64,000 nucleotides of DNA from Bifidobacterium catenulatum DSM 16992 = JCM 1194 = LMG 11043 (GTDB lineage Bacteria; Actinomycetota; Actinomycetes; Actinomycetales; Bifidobacteriaceae), in NCBI RefSeq assembly GCF_001025195.1, contig NZ_AP012325.1, positions 744,001 through 808,000 of the forward strand, written 5' to 3'. Made by a program: the position numbers and the translations under genes. Below the pieces are notes generated by a model. That model was not told where the DNA came from and made no database searches. It saw only the letters and a program-made list of their open reading frames with translations. Below are positions 1 to 9,710 of this stretch, piece after piece; within the stretch, counting starts at the first letter, position 1, and every line of letters starts with the position of its first letter.

Positions 1-2
1 AC

Positions 3-2459
3 AGCTCCGACCTGAGTGATGAGGAACTCAACGAAGCGTACTCCAGCACTGTCGGCGACTTCCATCTCGACCAGATCGCCGGCATCGAAGGAGTCGACGG
101 CGTCCGCGCTTCGGTGGAAACCGGCGCCAGCGTTTCCAAGGGAGACAGCACCATCAGCGGTGAGATCATCTCCACCGCGGCACAGAAGAACATGCTTCCC
201 GTGAATATTACGGAAGGGGACCAGCCGAAGGACTCCAACGAAGTCGCACTGCCGGAAGACATGGCGAAACAGCTGAACGTCGGCATTGGCGACACTGTAA
301 GCCTGACCTCCCAATATGCGGTAGGCACCGATGGCAAAGCCAAAGCGGACAACGTGCGCGTGGTCGGACTCACCTCCGATCCGAACGGCGCTTACTCGTA
401 CTATGGTGGCGCGATTGTAGGATCCAACAATCTGCTTGCCGCAATGCAGGGAACGGACGATTTCAACACCACCGGAACAACAACGGTATATCTCGACCTT
501 GCCTTGGATGGAAACAGCGCATCCGCAAAAACCATCAACAGTGTGAAAGCGTTGCTGCCAAAGCATTTCGATTTGATGCCGCGACAGCAGGTCAGTGACG
601 AAAGCATCAAATCCTTAAGCGGCAACCAAACCAACATCGTCACCACATTCCTCATGTGCTTTGGCGTGCTTGCCATGTTCGTGGCGGCACTGGTGATCGC
701 CAACACGTTCCAAGTGCTCGTGGCGCAACGCCGCCGCACACTCGCCTTGCTGCGCACCATCGGCGCGAAGAAAGGCCAGCTGTATGGTTCCGTGCTGTTC
801 GAGGCGGCAGTGCTTGGCTTCGTTGCATCCGTGCTTGGCGTGGTGCTGGGCAGTCTGCTCATGTGGGGCATGTGCGTCAGTGACATCATGCAAGAGGGTA
901 TGCGATTCAATTTCTCTTGGCAGGCCGCCGTCGTACCTATTCTCTTCGGTATTGTGGTGACGGTGCTCGCATCCTTGGGATCCGCACGTTCCGCTACTGC
1001 GGTGACGCCATTGGAGGCATTGCGCCCGATTGAACTGACCGACAACCGTCATTCCAGCCTCACTCGAGCCATAATCGGTATTCTGATGGTGGTGGTCGGT
1101 ATCGCCATGGCAGTATTTTCCATCTGGCAGGTACAAGCCACCAATGGCGGCGAGGAAGCGAACAGCGATCAATTCACGATGATTCTGCTCATAGCCATCG
1201 CCGGCGCCGCACTGGTGTTCCTCGGCATGGTGATCACCGCGGTGTTCTGGATGCCGACCCTCATGAAGGGCGTTGGATCGTTGGCCTCACTGACAGGCCC
1301 TTCCGCAACGGTTGCGCACGCCAACATTCAGAAGAATCCGCGACGCATCGCAGCAACCGGTGCTGCTCTGCTCATCGGTGTCACCTTGGTTTCCACCATC
1401 GCAACCGGTGCCGCTAGCGCCAAAGAGACTATGAATGGTGCGCTCGCCACCCGTTATAGCGTCGACATCGTGGCTATGGGCGATGGCATCAGCCAGCAAA
1501 TGGCCAAGGATGTAGCCGACATCAACGGCGTGTCCGACATGTTGTATGCGCCGGCGGTTTCCGTGACCTTGGAGAAAGCGGATGGAACCCGGCCTACGTC
1601 CGCATTGCTGGTCGGTGTGAAGAACATCGATCAGGTCAAGCGGGTCATGCGTGCCAACTTGGGTAACGCCTCCATCGACAGTGATAGCGTTCTCATGCCA
1701 ACATACAATGCGCAAACCGGCAAGGAGCTGCAGTTCGCCAATGGCACGGCTGATTTCTCTACCGAATGGAACCAGGACGGCGTCACTACGCGTTCGCTGA
1801 CATTGCAAGCAAACCAAGCTGACTACCGTCGCGTATCCGCACAGTATGGAGCTGTCGGATTCGTGGATGAAAGCCATTTCACCAATGGTGACCTTGATGC
1901 TGCCACCCATGTGTTGCTGGTCAAAGCAGATACTGACAAGTCGGGAGTTTCCGTCGACGGCATCTACAACGACATGCAGGCCGCATTGGAAAAGAGCACT
2001 GGCGCGACAGTGACCGGACCGATCGCCGAACGCATCGTATGGGCGAACATGATCGACTCCATGATGATGCTTCTGGTGGGATTGATCGCCGTGGCCGTGC
2101 TCATCGCACTTGTCGGCGTAGCCAACACGCTGTCGCTGTCAGTGATCGAACGCACCCGAGAATCCGCCACACTGCGTGCCATCGGCATGACTCGAGGCCA
2201 GTTGCGACGCTCCCTGGCGGTGGAAGCCCTGCTCATCTCGCTGGTATCCGGCATCGCGGGCGTACTACTTGGCACCCTGTTCGGCTGGCTGGGCGCATAC
2301 GTGGTGTTCAGTATGTACGGCAAAGTGGTGTTCCCGTTCGAATGGGGCATTAACGGCATCGTACTCGCCGTGGCAGCCGTGGCAGCATTGCTCGCCAGCG
2401 TATTCCCCGCACGCAGGGCAGTGAGCACGCCTCCTGTTGAGGCGCTCGCCGAAGCCTAA
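3..2459 (+). CDS. ABC transporter permease, FtsX/MacB type (5' end outside window)
   Basis: Membrane subunit of an ABC exporter of the FtsX/MacB class. The reading frame is already open at base 3, so the true start lies upstream. Two FtsX-like membrane blocks are visible. The first (about bases 630-1030) has a hydrophobic segment followed by a cytosolic stretch with VLVAQRRRTLALLRTIGA, the usual coupling motif. The second is the C-terminal 130 residues, with LSVIERTRESATLRAIGMT. Between them lie two more hydrophobic segments and a large extracytoplasmic domain. The gene ends in AEA, typical of the family (VEALAEA). The partner ATPase is presumably upstream. Substrate unknown; lipid, peptide or antibiotic export is known for the family. 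A terminator follows, then the convergent two-component genes. Confidence 0.9.
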   Translation, partial: SSDLSDEELNEAYSSTVGDFHLDQIAGIEGVDGVRASVETGASVSKGDSTISGEIISTAAQKNMLPVNITEGDQPKDSNEVALPEDMAKQLNVGIGDTVSLTSQYAVGTDGKAKADNVRVVGLTSDPNGAYSYYGGAIVGSNNLLAAMQGTDDFNTTGTTTVYLDLALDGNSASAKTINSVKALLPKHFDLMPRQQVSDESIKSLSGNQTNIVTTFLMCFGVLAMFVAALVIANTFQVLVAQRRRTLALLRTIGAKKGQLYGSVLFEAAVLGFVASVLGVVLGSLLMWGMCVSDIMQEGMRFNFSWQAAVVPILFGIVVTVLASLGSARSATAVTPLEALRPIELTDNRHSSLTRAIIGILMVVVGIAMAVFSIWQVQATNGGEEANSDQFTMILLIAIAGAALVFLGMVITAVFWMPTLMKGVGSLASLTGPSATVAHANIQKNPRRIAATGAALLIGVTLVSTIATGAASAKETMNGALATRYSVDIVAMGDGISQQMAKDVADINGVSDMLYAPAVSVTLEKADGTRPTSALLVGVKNIDQVKRVMRANLGNASIDSDSVLMPTYNAQTGKELQFANGTADFSTEWNQDGVTTRSLTLQANQADYRRVSAQYGAVGFVDESHFTNGDLDAATHVLLVKADTDKSGVSVDGIYNDMQAALEKSTGATVTGPIAERIVWANMIDSMMMLLVGLIAVAVLIALVGVANTLSLSVIERTRESATLRAIGMTRGQLRRSLAVEALLISLVSGIAGVLLGTLFGWLGAYVVFSMYGKVVFPFEWGINGIVLAVAAVAALLASVFPARRAVSTPPVEALAEA

Positions 2460-2479
2460 GCTTCATAGCAAACATAACG

Positions 2480-2520
2480 AAAAGGACTCCTGCCACAAAC
2501 ATGGTAGGAGTCCTTTTTGC
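2480..2520. terminator. Bidirectional terminator between permease and response regulator
   Basis: A perfect 12-bp stem (AAAAGGACTCCT at 2480-2491 with its complement at 2506-2517) is followed by a T run on the plus strand and has an A run on the other side. It sits between converging genes. A second small hairpin (GCGTAT/ATACGC) follows directly. Confidence 0.85.
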
Positions 2521-2550
2521 GTATCATGCATACGCAAAACAACAAATCAA

Positions 2551-3297
2551 TCAGACCAAATGGTTTTCGTAAGCGAACACCACCGCCTGCACACGGTCAC
2601 GCGCATTGATCTTCGCCAGAATATGAGCCACATGCGTTTTCACCGTTGGCAGGCTGATGAAAAGCTTGTCGGCAATCTCCTGATTCGACAATCCATGCGC
2701 GATCTCAATAAGCACTTCGCGCTCGCGATCGGTCAGTTCATCTAATTCCGGATCGGTGTACGTCGAATCAGAAGTGGAAGAAGCAGTGGAATTTCCATGT
2801 GCGCCAACATTCGCAGCCATGAAATCGCCTTCCATCATTTTCTCGATAAGACGTTTCGTGGCGGACGGTGCGATAATCGCATTACCTTGAAAAACCGTGC
2901 GAATCGAATTCAACAACGTTTCCGGTTCCGTATCTTTCAGCAGAAAACCGGAAGCTCCGGCAGTGATTGCAGCCATAACATATTCATCCAAATCGAATGT
3001 CGTCAAAATAATCACTTTGGTACGGGCGACTTCTGATTGCGTTCCATCGGCAGCGAAGCGATGCTGCAACGCACTGATCTGCCGAGTCGCCTCGATACCA
3101 TCCATGCCAGGCATACGCACATCCATCAACACCACGTCAGGATGCAGCGTTTCCGCCAACGCCAAGGCTTCCGCGCCATCGCGAGCCTGTGCCGCGACCG
3201 CCATATCAGGTTGGGAGCCGATCACCATGGCGAAACCGGCACGTACCAATTCCTGATCATCGGCAATGACCACACGAATCTTCTGTTCTTTACTCAT
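2551..3297 (-). CDS. NarL/FixJ-type response regulator
   Basis: DNA-binding response regulator, 248 aa. The N-terminal receiver domain starts RVVIADDQELVRAG, with the acidic pocket DD and the phospho-acceptor Asp in VVLMDVRMPGMDG, then the conserved Thr (ILTTFD) and Lys (LLKD). The C-terminal LuxR-type helix-turn-helix includes LTDREREVL and SNQEIADKLFISLPTVKTHV. I chose the ATG at 3297, which has GGTGGAG just upstream, rather than the GTG at 3306. The gene lies 76 bp downstream of a histidine kinase on the same strand, so they probably form one operon. Targets are unknown; the neighbouring ABC permease is a plausible one, by inference. Confidence 0.93.
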   Translation of the reverse strand: MSKEQKIRVVIADDQELVRAGFAMVIGSQPDMAVAAQARDGAEALALAETLHPDVVLMDVRMPGMDGIEATRQISALQHRFAADGTQSEVARTKVIILTTFDLDEYVMAAITAGASGFLLKDTEPETLLNSIRTVFQGNAIIAPSATKRLIEKMMEGDFMAANVGAHGNSTASSTSDSTYTDPELDELTDREREVLIEIAHGLSNQEIADKLFISLPTVKTHVAHILAKINARDRVQAVVFAYENHLV

Positions 3298-3373
3298 ACT
3301 CTCCACCTTATCGGCATTGTTCCGCTCACAGCGCGAAACAAACCCTTAAATCTCCCTGAAAAACTTGAACCGG

Positions 3374-5983
3374 CTATCGAGACGCGCGCTGCAGCTGCTC
3401 TTCCAGCGGTGCAGCGGGCCTCAACTGCAGTTCGCTCGCGCTACCGGCATGAGCGTCATCGCTGAAACCAGTCTCACGAAGCACACCAAGCAGTTCGCGC
3501 ATACGCTTAAGTGCGGCGCGCCCCTGTTCTCCAATGGCTTTGAACGCTGCGGAAATCTCGTCGGCGGTAGGCTCTTTGCCTTGTGCTTCGGCGCTATCCA
3601 GCATGCGGATACCATCGACGGCTTGACTAATCACGCTGTTCAACGTGGCGGTGACTTCAGCCTGAATGCTGGCACTGATACGGTCACGTTCCATATTCGC
3701 CGCGAGAATACGCTGCTTCTCCTGCTCGGCCACCAGCGCTTCCTCTCGCGCCTGCAACACCAGTGCGTTTGAATCACTGGAACGAGCCCAACGTGCCCAC
3801 GCTATAATGCCGGCGCACAGCATCAGCACTGCAACCGTATACATAACGCCGGTAAAGAACGCCGCCGTATTACTTGACGTGACTGAAACCGGTTTCGTCA
3901 AGCCTGCAAAAGCGGCGATGGCGCCGAACAAGGTAGTGTATCCGTGTTGATCAGCCGCGATTTTTAAGCCCATCAGCACCGAACAGGTAGCGGCGGCAAG
4001 ACCGGTCCAACGCCATGCGTGTTCACGCCCATACAATACGGCTGAATACAGCGCACACAGCGACGCTACGATATGTCCAACCTCAATCGATCCCAAAAAC
4101 ACCAATTGCACAACCGACAATACGAACACAATAAGCGCGCAAGTCTCGGGGAGCCTGCGTCGAAGAGCCAGCGCCAGCAAGCAGCATGCGGCGATCGCAT
4201 GAGAGAGCTGCGCCTGAGGTGAACTATCAAAAAAGAGCGTAACCGACATGCGATTCAGCAGCATGACCAATGCCACGGCACCAACGGAATCCATGAGCGC
4301 ATAATGGTGCTGCGTCCACGCGGAAACACGTTCCACCCAATTCAGTCCTCGCGAATTGGATGTATTTGCAAGTTCTACGGATTTCAGTTTCAACGATTTG
4401 AGCAAATCATGCAGATTGGGTGCGGTGATGCGCAAATGTTGCAGGGCATTCGAACGATGATCGCGACCGGTCGGTTGGTTGGTTTCCTGCGTCTGCTCCG
4501 ATGGCTGATCTGGGATTCGCGCCGATATGTTGACGACTGTGTGAGGTGCGATTGTTTCGTCGGATAGTTTCGCTTTGCTGGATATGGTAGTTGTGTTGCA
4601 CGATTCGGACTGTTCCGAGGCATACTGTTCGCCGGTTTCTTCTGTCACCTGTTCTTTACCGCCGTAAGGCAGGGTGGCCATGACTTCGAAGCCTCCGCCG
4701 AGTTGGGGGCCAGCCTGCAACGAGCCTCCGGCCGATTCGATGCGTTCTTTCATGCCCAGCAGGCCGTAACCTGGCGTATGCCCGTCGATATTGGCCGCCG
4801 CGCCATGACCATTGTCGGTGATGGTCAAAGTGAGCAAACCGTTGTTCCATGACTCTTTAATGTGCACATTGACGTGCGGCCCCGCATACTTGCGGATATT
4901 CGTCAGTGCCTCCTGCACTACATGGTAGGAAGCTATCGAGGCTTGTTCGCCGAGTTGTTCTGGGCTGGCGATGCCGGTGATATTCCGTCGGATTCGAATG
5001 TCGGGGGAGACGTTTTGCGCTTGTTCCACAAGATTGCCGATATCGTTATAATCGGCGTGCGGTGAACCCCCGAATACTCCCAGAAGACGTTGCATGTCAT
5101 GCAGTGCGCGTTCCGATTCGTGTCGAATCGTCTCCATGGTGTTTCTGGCTACCGCGGGATCATGCGTGCCTGCATAGCGACCGCCATCAGACTGCACGAT
5201 GATGATTGACAGGGTGTGCGCCACCACATCGTGCATGTCGCGTGCGATGCGTGCGCGTTCCGCCAACGCGGCGATATCGCGTTCGTTCTGGTCTCGCGCG
5301 GCGATTGCCTCATTGCGTTCCCGCATCATGCGAATGGTTGCCAGACGGGCACGCTGCCAGAACGCTACAATGACGGTGGAAATAATGCATACTTCGAAAA
5401 TCGGCGTCAGTACCAGCATGTATTGCGCCATCATGTCGGCGACTTCCGACATGGATGTTCCTGTGTAGATGGAGCCGAGAGTGTCTTCCGTGACCATAAC
5501 GCCATTTGGATTTGGGTCATTCCAGCTGCTCCATGTATGCACTTTGCCTCCGGTGAGCAGTGGTCCATTGGTCATGGTCCATGCCACCAGCGCCGAAGCC
5601 AGAAGACCGATGGTCAACGCCAGAATAATGAAGGCTTTCGTGTTTTTGGGATTGCCGTAGACGATCACTGAATACAGCATGAACAATGCCAGAATATCGG
5701 CGCCCAACAGGCAAGGGCCGAATATGAGATGCGCCAAGGTCAATGCCACGCAGAGCAACGCTCCGGTCTGCGGCCACCATCGACGGATTAGCAGCGGAAT
5801 AAGCATTGCCGCTTCCCATGCCATCTGCGTGGAAGGCTTAAGGTCAAACAGCAATCCCGGATTATAGGTGATGCTGCCGGTCACGCCGAACAGCAGAACA
5901 CCTATAACAAGCGTGATGATGAGATCGCCGGCGAAAACATGGCCATGCATCCATGACAAGAGACGCTGCTTGAGATTCGACAT
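3374..5983 (-). CDS. Sensor histidine kinase with an extra C-terminal degenerate kinase-like half
   Basis: Membrane sensor kinase of the NarX/DesK type (HisKA_3 plus HATPase_c), 869 aa, about twice the usual length. Residues 1-230 hold about six hydrophobic segments. The H-box RIARDMHDVVAHTLS lies near residue 250 and carries the phospho-accepting His. The ATPase part shows ALTNIRKYA (N box), DNGHGA and GYGLLGMKERI. After a polar linker (about 440-550) there is a second set of membrane segments (about 570-740) and then RISASIQAEVTATL, aligned to the H-box but with Gln in place of the His and no ATPase domain after it. The start ATG at 5983 has AGGGTGG five bases upstream. It looks like a tandem fusion of two kinases, the second one decayed or repurposed as a sensor. 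Confidence 0.9.
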   Translation of the reverse strand: MSNLKQRLLSWMHGHVFAGDLIITLVIGVLLFGVTGSITYNPGLLFDLKPSTQMAWEAAMLIPLLIRRWWPQTGALLCVALTLAHLIFGPCLLGADILALFMLYSVIVYGNPKNTKAFIILALTIGLLASALVAWTMTNGPLLTGGKVHTWSSWNDPNPNGVMVTEDTLGSIYTGTSMSEVADMMAQYMLVLTPIFEVCIISTVIVAFWQRARLATIRMMRERNEAIAARDQNERDIAALAERARIARDMHDVVAHTLSIIIVQSDGGRYAGTHDPAVARNTMETIRHESERALHDMQRLLGVFGGSPHADYNDIGNLVEQAQNVSPDIRIRRNITGIASPEQLGEQASIASYHVVQEALTNIRKYAGPHVNVHIKESWNNGLLTLTITDNGHGAAANIDGHTPGYGLLGMKERIESAGGSLQAGPQLGGGFEVMATLPYGGKEQVTEETGEQYASEQSESCNTTTISSKAKLSDETIAPHTVVNISARIPDQPSEQTQETNQPTGRDHRSNALQHLRITAPNLHDLLKSLKLKSVELANTSNSRGLNWVERVSAWTQHHYALMDSVGAVALVMLLNRMSVTLFFDSSPQAQLSHAIAACCLLALALRRRLPETCALIVFVLSVVQLVFLGSIEVGHIVASLCALYSAVLYGREHAWRWTGLAAATCSVLMGLKIAADQHGYTTLFGAIAAFAGLTKPVSVTSSNTAAFFTGVMYTVAVLMLCAGIIAWARWARSSDSNALVLQAREEALVAEQEKQRILAANMERDRISASIQAEVTATLNSVISQAVDGIRMLDSAEAQGKEPTADEISAAFKAIGEQGRAALKRMRELLGVLRETGFSDDAHAGSASELQLRPAAPLEEQLQRASR

Positions 5984-6160
5984 ACGTTCCACCCTAGCGC
6001 CAGATATGCTGTGACGCCATCATGCGCAGGAATGAAATAGCGGTAAGATAAAGCCGCTTTTGTGAGGTAAGGTTGTCTCCGCATGTGGGTGAGATGGAAG
6101 CCATCAAAAAGTCACTACCCGCATTGAACATGCCGATGATGCCAAGGGAAAGGTGAATGC

Positions 6161-7504
6161 ATGACGTTGCTGAGCGAATACTACGTGCCCGGATTGCATA
6201 TTGAGGATCGTTCCATCAAGGTGCCGTTGGATTGGACGGGCCACGAGCCTGGTCATGGGTTCGATGGCGAATCGATCAGCCTGTTCTACCGTGTGGTCAC
6301 CTCTCCCGAACATGTGCATGACGACCTGCCGCTGCTCGTGTTCCTGCAGGGTGGTCCCGGTGGTTCCGGTCCGCGTCCGCTCGGCCCAAGTTCCGATGGT
6401 TGGATCGAGGAGGCCATCAAGCATTTCCGCGTGGTGTTGCCGGATCAACGTGGTACGGGGCGTTCGTCTCGTGTCGATACGCATGTGATTGAGGGCATGG
6501 ACGGTGACGGCAAGGCAGGTGCCGCGTTTTTGAAGCGTTTCCTCGCCGATTCGATCGTTCGTGACTTCGAGCATCTGCGTCGTACCGAATTCGGGGGCGC
6601 ACGTTGGGTCACGCTTGGTCAAAGCTATGGCGGATTCCTGACGCTGACGTATCTTTCGCTGTTCCCGCAAGGAGTTATCGCTAGTTTCACCACGGGTGGC
6701 ATTCCGCATGTTCCCGCCGATGCGACCGACGTGTACCGTCATACGTTCCCGCGCATGGCGGCAAAGACGAAGCAGTTCTACGAGCGTTACCCGATCGATA
6801 TCGAACGTGCCGCGGCCGTCGCCGACATTCTGCAGTCGCGCAAGGTCGCATTGCCGAACGGCGATCCGCTCACGGTGGAACGTTTCCAATGCTTGGGATC
6901 CGATTTCGGCATGAAGCCAAGTTTCGAACGCGTGCATTGGATTCTTGACCAGGCATTCCTTGACGGCGACGGTTCGGCCTCGACCTCGGCGGAACTGTCT
7001 GACGAATTCCTGTCTTCCGTGATGAATGCGACTTCATCTCGCCCGCTGTATTGGCCGTTGCAGGAGTTCATCTACGCCAACGGTGAGCTGGAAACGCCGA
7101 TTTGCTGGGCCGCCCAGCGCGTGCGCGGCGAGCATCCGGAATTCGCGGGTGACATTCGTCCGCTTAATTTCACCGGCGAGGCCATGTTCCCGTGGATGTT
7201 CGAGCAGGAACGTGCGTTGCGTCCGTTCAAACCAACCATGGACGTGCTTATGGAAGACACGCATTTCGGTACGATCTACGATGCCGACCAGTTGGCGCGC
7301 AATGAGGTTCCGCTGCAGGCTGCCGTCTATTTTGACGACATGTACGTAGATTCTGGATTGCAGCTCGACACGCTGTCTCGCATCGGTCGTTCACATTATT
7401 GGACTACCAATGAGTTTGAACATGACGGCGTGCATGGTTCAACAGTGTTCAGGCACCTGTTCAATGAAGCATTGAACCGCGGAGATTTGGCGGAGTTGTT
7501 CTGA
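6161..7504 (+). CDS. pip: Prolyl aminopeptidase (proline iminopeptidase, peptidase S33)
   Basis: Cytosolic alpha/beta-hydrolase, 447 aa, expected to release N-terminal proline from peptides. The oxyanion motif reads LQGGPGGSG (residues 62-70), corresponding to HGGPG of the family. The next strand gives PDQRGTGRS, a typical S33 signature. The nucleophile elbow is GQSYGG with Ser155. The catalytic His is probably in HDGVHG near the C terminus. The start ATG has AAGGGAAAGGTG upstream. It is divergent from the two-component operon. proC (proline biosynthesis) follows 44 bp downstream, so the two could share a transcript, both concerning proline supply. Confidence 0.88.
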   Translation: MTLLSEYYVPGLHIEDRSIKVPLDWTGHEPGHGFDGESISLFYRVVTSPEHVHDDLPLLVFLQGGPGGSGPRPLGPSSDGWIEEAIKHFRVVLPDQRGTGRSSRVDTHVIEGMDGDGKAGAAFLKRFLADSIVRDFEHLRRTEFGGARWVTLGQSYGGFLTLTYLSLFPQGVIASFTTGGIPHVPADATDVYRHTFPRMAAKTKQFYERYPIDIERAAAVADILQSRKVALPNGDPLTVERFQCLGSDFGMKPSFERVHWILDQAFLDGDGSASTSAELSDEFLSSVMNATSSRPLYWPLQEFIYANGELETPICWAAQRVRGEHPEFAGDIRPLNFTGEAMFPWMFEQERALRPFKPTMDVLMEDTHFGTIYDADQLARNEVPLQAAVYFDDMYVDSGLQLDTLSRIGRSHYWTTNEFEHDGVHGSTVFRHLFNEALNRGDLAELF

Positions 7505-7548
7505 CGATCGTTCAGCAACGACGAGCATCGATAGCAAAGGAAAGAAAC

Positions 7549-8349
7549 ATGGCCAATCCAACCATCGGATTCATCGGATACGGCAATATGGCGCAGGCGA
7601 TCGCCGAAGGCCTGGTCAATGCCGGCACAATCAGCGGCGACGACATTGTGGCTTGTGCGGCACACTATGACAAGCTGGAACGTAACGCCGCCAAACTTGG
7701 TGCGAAAGCGGTGCATACCGCTGCACAAGTGGCCGAAGCTGCCGACGTGGTCGTTATCGCCATCAAACCGTATCAGATTGAAGCGGTGATCTCACCGATC
7801 GTTGACAAGCTGGCGCAGCCAAACACCATCGTCGTGTCCATTGCGGCAGGCTGGGATCTGAACAAATTCCATGACCTGTTCGGAACGTCTTTCGAACAGG
7901 CGCACATTCAATGCACCATTCCGAACACGCCGATGGCTGTCGGCAAAGGCGTGCTGGTCGCGGAAATCGACAACACGCTCACGCAGGAACAGACGGAAAC
8001 CTTCGAAAACCTGTTTTCGTCAATCAGCCTGATCGAACGCGTGGACACCGCACACATGGGCATCGGCATGTGTATTGCCGGCTGTGCGCCGGCCTTCACC
8101 GACATGTACATCGAAGCATTGGGCGATGCCGGTGTGAAATATGGATTGCAGCGTGCCACCGCGTATCGTCTGGCCGCCAAAATGGTGGAAGGTGTGGGTG
8201 CGCTCTATTTGGCCGACGAAATGCATCCGGGTGCCATGAAAGACGCTGTCTGCTCTCCAGGGGGCACCACCATCAAGGGTGTCGCATCGTTGGAGGAAAG
8301 CGCGTTCCGTGGTGCCGTGATCAAAGCGGTCGACGCCATCGAAGCCTAA
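7549..8349 (+). CDS. proC: Pyrroline-5-carboxylate reductase
   Basis: Catalyses the last step of proline synthesis, NAD(P)H-dependent reduction of pyrroline-5-carboxylate. 266 aa, normal family length. The N-terminal Rossmann motif is GFIGYGNMAQAI. The C-terminal dimerisation domain carries the family signature around HPGAMKDAVCSPGGTTIKG, followed by LEESAFRGAV. The ATG is preceded by AAAGGAAAG. It lies between the prolyl aminopeptidase gene and ychF, all on the plus strand with short gaps. Confidence 0.96.
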   Translation: MANPTIGFIGYGNMAQAIAEGLVNAGTISGDDIVACAAHYDKLERNAAKLGAKAVHTAAQVAEAADVVVIAIKPYQIEAVISPIVDKLAQPNTIVVSIAAGWDLNKFHDLFGTSFEQAHIQCTIPNTPMAVGKGVLVAEIDNTLTQEQTETFENLFSSISLIERVDTAHMGIGMCIAGCAPAFTDMYIEALGDAGVKYGLQRATAYRLAAKMVEGVGALYLADEMHPGAMKDAVCSPGGTTIKGVASLEESAFRGAVIKAVDAIEA

Positions 8350-8366
8350 TACTAAGCTAAGGAACC

Positions 8367-9464
8367 ATGTCTCTTACTATCGGAATCGTCGGACTGCCGA
8401 ACGTCGGCAAGTCCACCATGTTCAACGCATTGACCCGTAACAACGTTCTGGCGGAAAACTATCCGTTTGCCACCATCGAACCGAACACCGGCATCGTGCC
8501 ATTGCCGGATGACCGTCTGCCAGTGCTTGCCAAGCTCGTGCACACGGAGAAGATCGTGCCGGCCACCGTCACCTTCGTCGACATCGCAGGCATCGTCAAG
8601 GGCGCTTCGGAAGGCGAAGGCCTGGGCAACAAGTTCCTCGCCAACATTCGCGAAGCCGACGCGATCTGCGAGGTCGTGCGTGCCTTCGAAGACGATGATA
8701 TCGTGCATGTCAACGGCAAGGTCGATCCGTCCGACGACATTGAAACCATCAACACCGAGCTGATCCTCGCCGATCTGCAGACCATCGAGAACGCGCTGCC
8801 GAAGTTGGAGAAGGATTTGCGCGGCAAGAAGATCGAACCGGCCTACATGGAGGCCGTCAAGCAGGCGAAGACCATTCTTGAAGCCGGCGAAACCATTGAT
8901 AAGGCGGCTCGCGAAGGTCGTTTCGACAAGGACTCCGTCTACGATCTGCACTTGATGAGCGCCAAGCCGTTCATCTACGTGTTCAACGTGGACGATGCCG
9001 AACTGCAGAACAAAGACATGCAGGCCAAGCTCGCCGCATCCGTGGCTCCGGCTCCGGCCATTTTCCTCAACGCGCAGTTTGAAGCCGACCTGACCGAACT
9101 CGACGAGGCTGACGCTCGCGAGATGCTTGCGGACGCAGGTCTTGAGGAGTCCGGATTGGATCAGTTGGCGCGAGTCGGCTACGATACGCTCGGCCTTTCC
9201 ACCTTCCTCACTGCAGGCGAGAAGGAAGTGCGCGCATGGCAGATCCACAAGGGCTATACCGCGCCGCAGGCTGCCGGCGTGATTCATACGGACTTCGAAA
9301 AAGGCTTCATCAAGGCCGACATCGTCTCCTACGACGATTTCGTGGCTGCCGAAGGCTCCATGGTCAAGATCAAGGAGGAAGGCAAGCTACGCCAGGAAGG
9401 CCGCGACTACGTGATGCAGGACGGCGATATCGTCGAATTTAAATTCAACGTCTCCAAAAAGTAA
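8367..9464 (+). CDS. ychF: Redox-regulated ATPase YchF (OLA1 family)
   Basis: Ribosome-associated P-loop ATPase of the Obg/OLA1 family, 365 aa, full length. The G1 motif GLPNVGKST is at residues 8-16, G3 is [17 protein letters not shown], and there is a C-terminal TGS domain ([20 protein letters not shown], then [14 protein letters not shown]). The family prefers ATP because the usual GTP-specificity motif NKxD is altered; here the corresponding place reads VFNVDD. The start is 17 bp after the proC stop. A palindromic repeat and a terminator follow. Confidence 0.96.
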   Translation: MSLTIGIVGLPNVGKSTMFNALTRNNVLAENYPFATIEPNTGIVPLPDDRLPVLAKLVHTEKIVPATVTFVDIAGIVKGASEGEGLGNKFLANIREADAICEVVRAFEDDDIVHVNGKVDPSDDIETINTELILADLQTIENALPKLEKDLRGKKIEPAYMEAVKQAKTILEAGETIDKAAREGRFDKDSVYDLHLMSAKPFIYVFNVDDAELQNKDMQAKLAASVAPAPAIFLNAQFEADLTELDEADAREMLADAGLEESGLDQLARVGYDTLGLSTFLTAGEKEVRAWQIHKGYTAPQAAGVIHTDFEKGFIKADIVSYDDFVAAEGSMVKIKEEGKLRQEGRDYVMQDGDIVEFKFNVSKK

Positions 9465-9475
9465 GTGTTTCTCTG

Positions 9476-9512
9476 GCTCCCCTCTTTGAGGGGAGCTGTC
9501 GCTACAAGCGAC
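9476..9512. repeat. Double-hairpin intergenic palindrome
   Basis: Two adjacent perfect hairpins: GCTCCCCTC/GAGGGGAGC (9476-9496) and GTCGCT/AGCGAC (9498-9512). This resembles the short intergenic palindromes scattered through bifidobacterial genomes. It lies between the ychF stop and its terminator. Confidence 0.6.
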
Positions 9513-9531
9513 TGAGGAGCGGCACGGATAA

Positions 9532-9560
9532 GGCCTGAGAAGTCGTCTTCTCAGGCCTTT
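9532..9560 (+). terminator. Rho-independent terminator after ychF
   Basis: A perfect 11-bp stem (GGCCTGAGAAG at 9532-9542, complement at 9547-9557) with a TCGT tetraloop, followed by TTT. Confidence 0.75.
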
Positions 9561-9615
9561 GTCATGACATTGTTCTGCAAGGACTGGCTGCTGCAGCAGC
9601 ATAATGTGTGTTTTA

Positions 9616-9710
9616 TTATTCGGCCTTGGCGGCTTGCTGGTCAATCCAATTGTTGACGTCGGTGACCGCCTCGTCAAGGGTTGCTTTGGCGGCTTTGCAG
9701 TATTTGGAAT
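9616..9710 (-). pseudogene. C-terminal remnant of a gene paralogous to the membrane-anchored protein at 12911
   Basis: Directly after the YccF stop codon, in a different frame, an open stretch encodes DSKYCKAAKATLDEAV and then NNWIDQQAAKAE before a stop. This matches the last 30 residues of the 274-aa protein encoded at 12911-13735 (DSKYYKAAKVTLDEAI, then ENWVDRQASKAQ). No start or 5' part is present, so it is a decayed or deleted copy. The junction sits right at the yccF 3' end, suggesting a deletion that joined the two genes. Confidence 0.6.

Noticed and set aside
9476..9560. CRISPR-like or riboswitch structure after ychF
   Set aside because: Only one repeat unit and a terminator; no spacer array, no conserved aptamer features.
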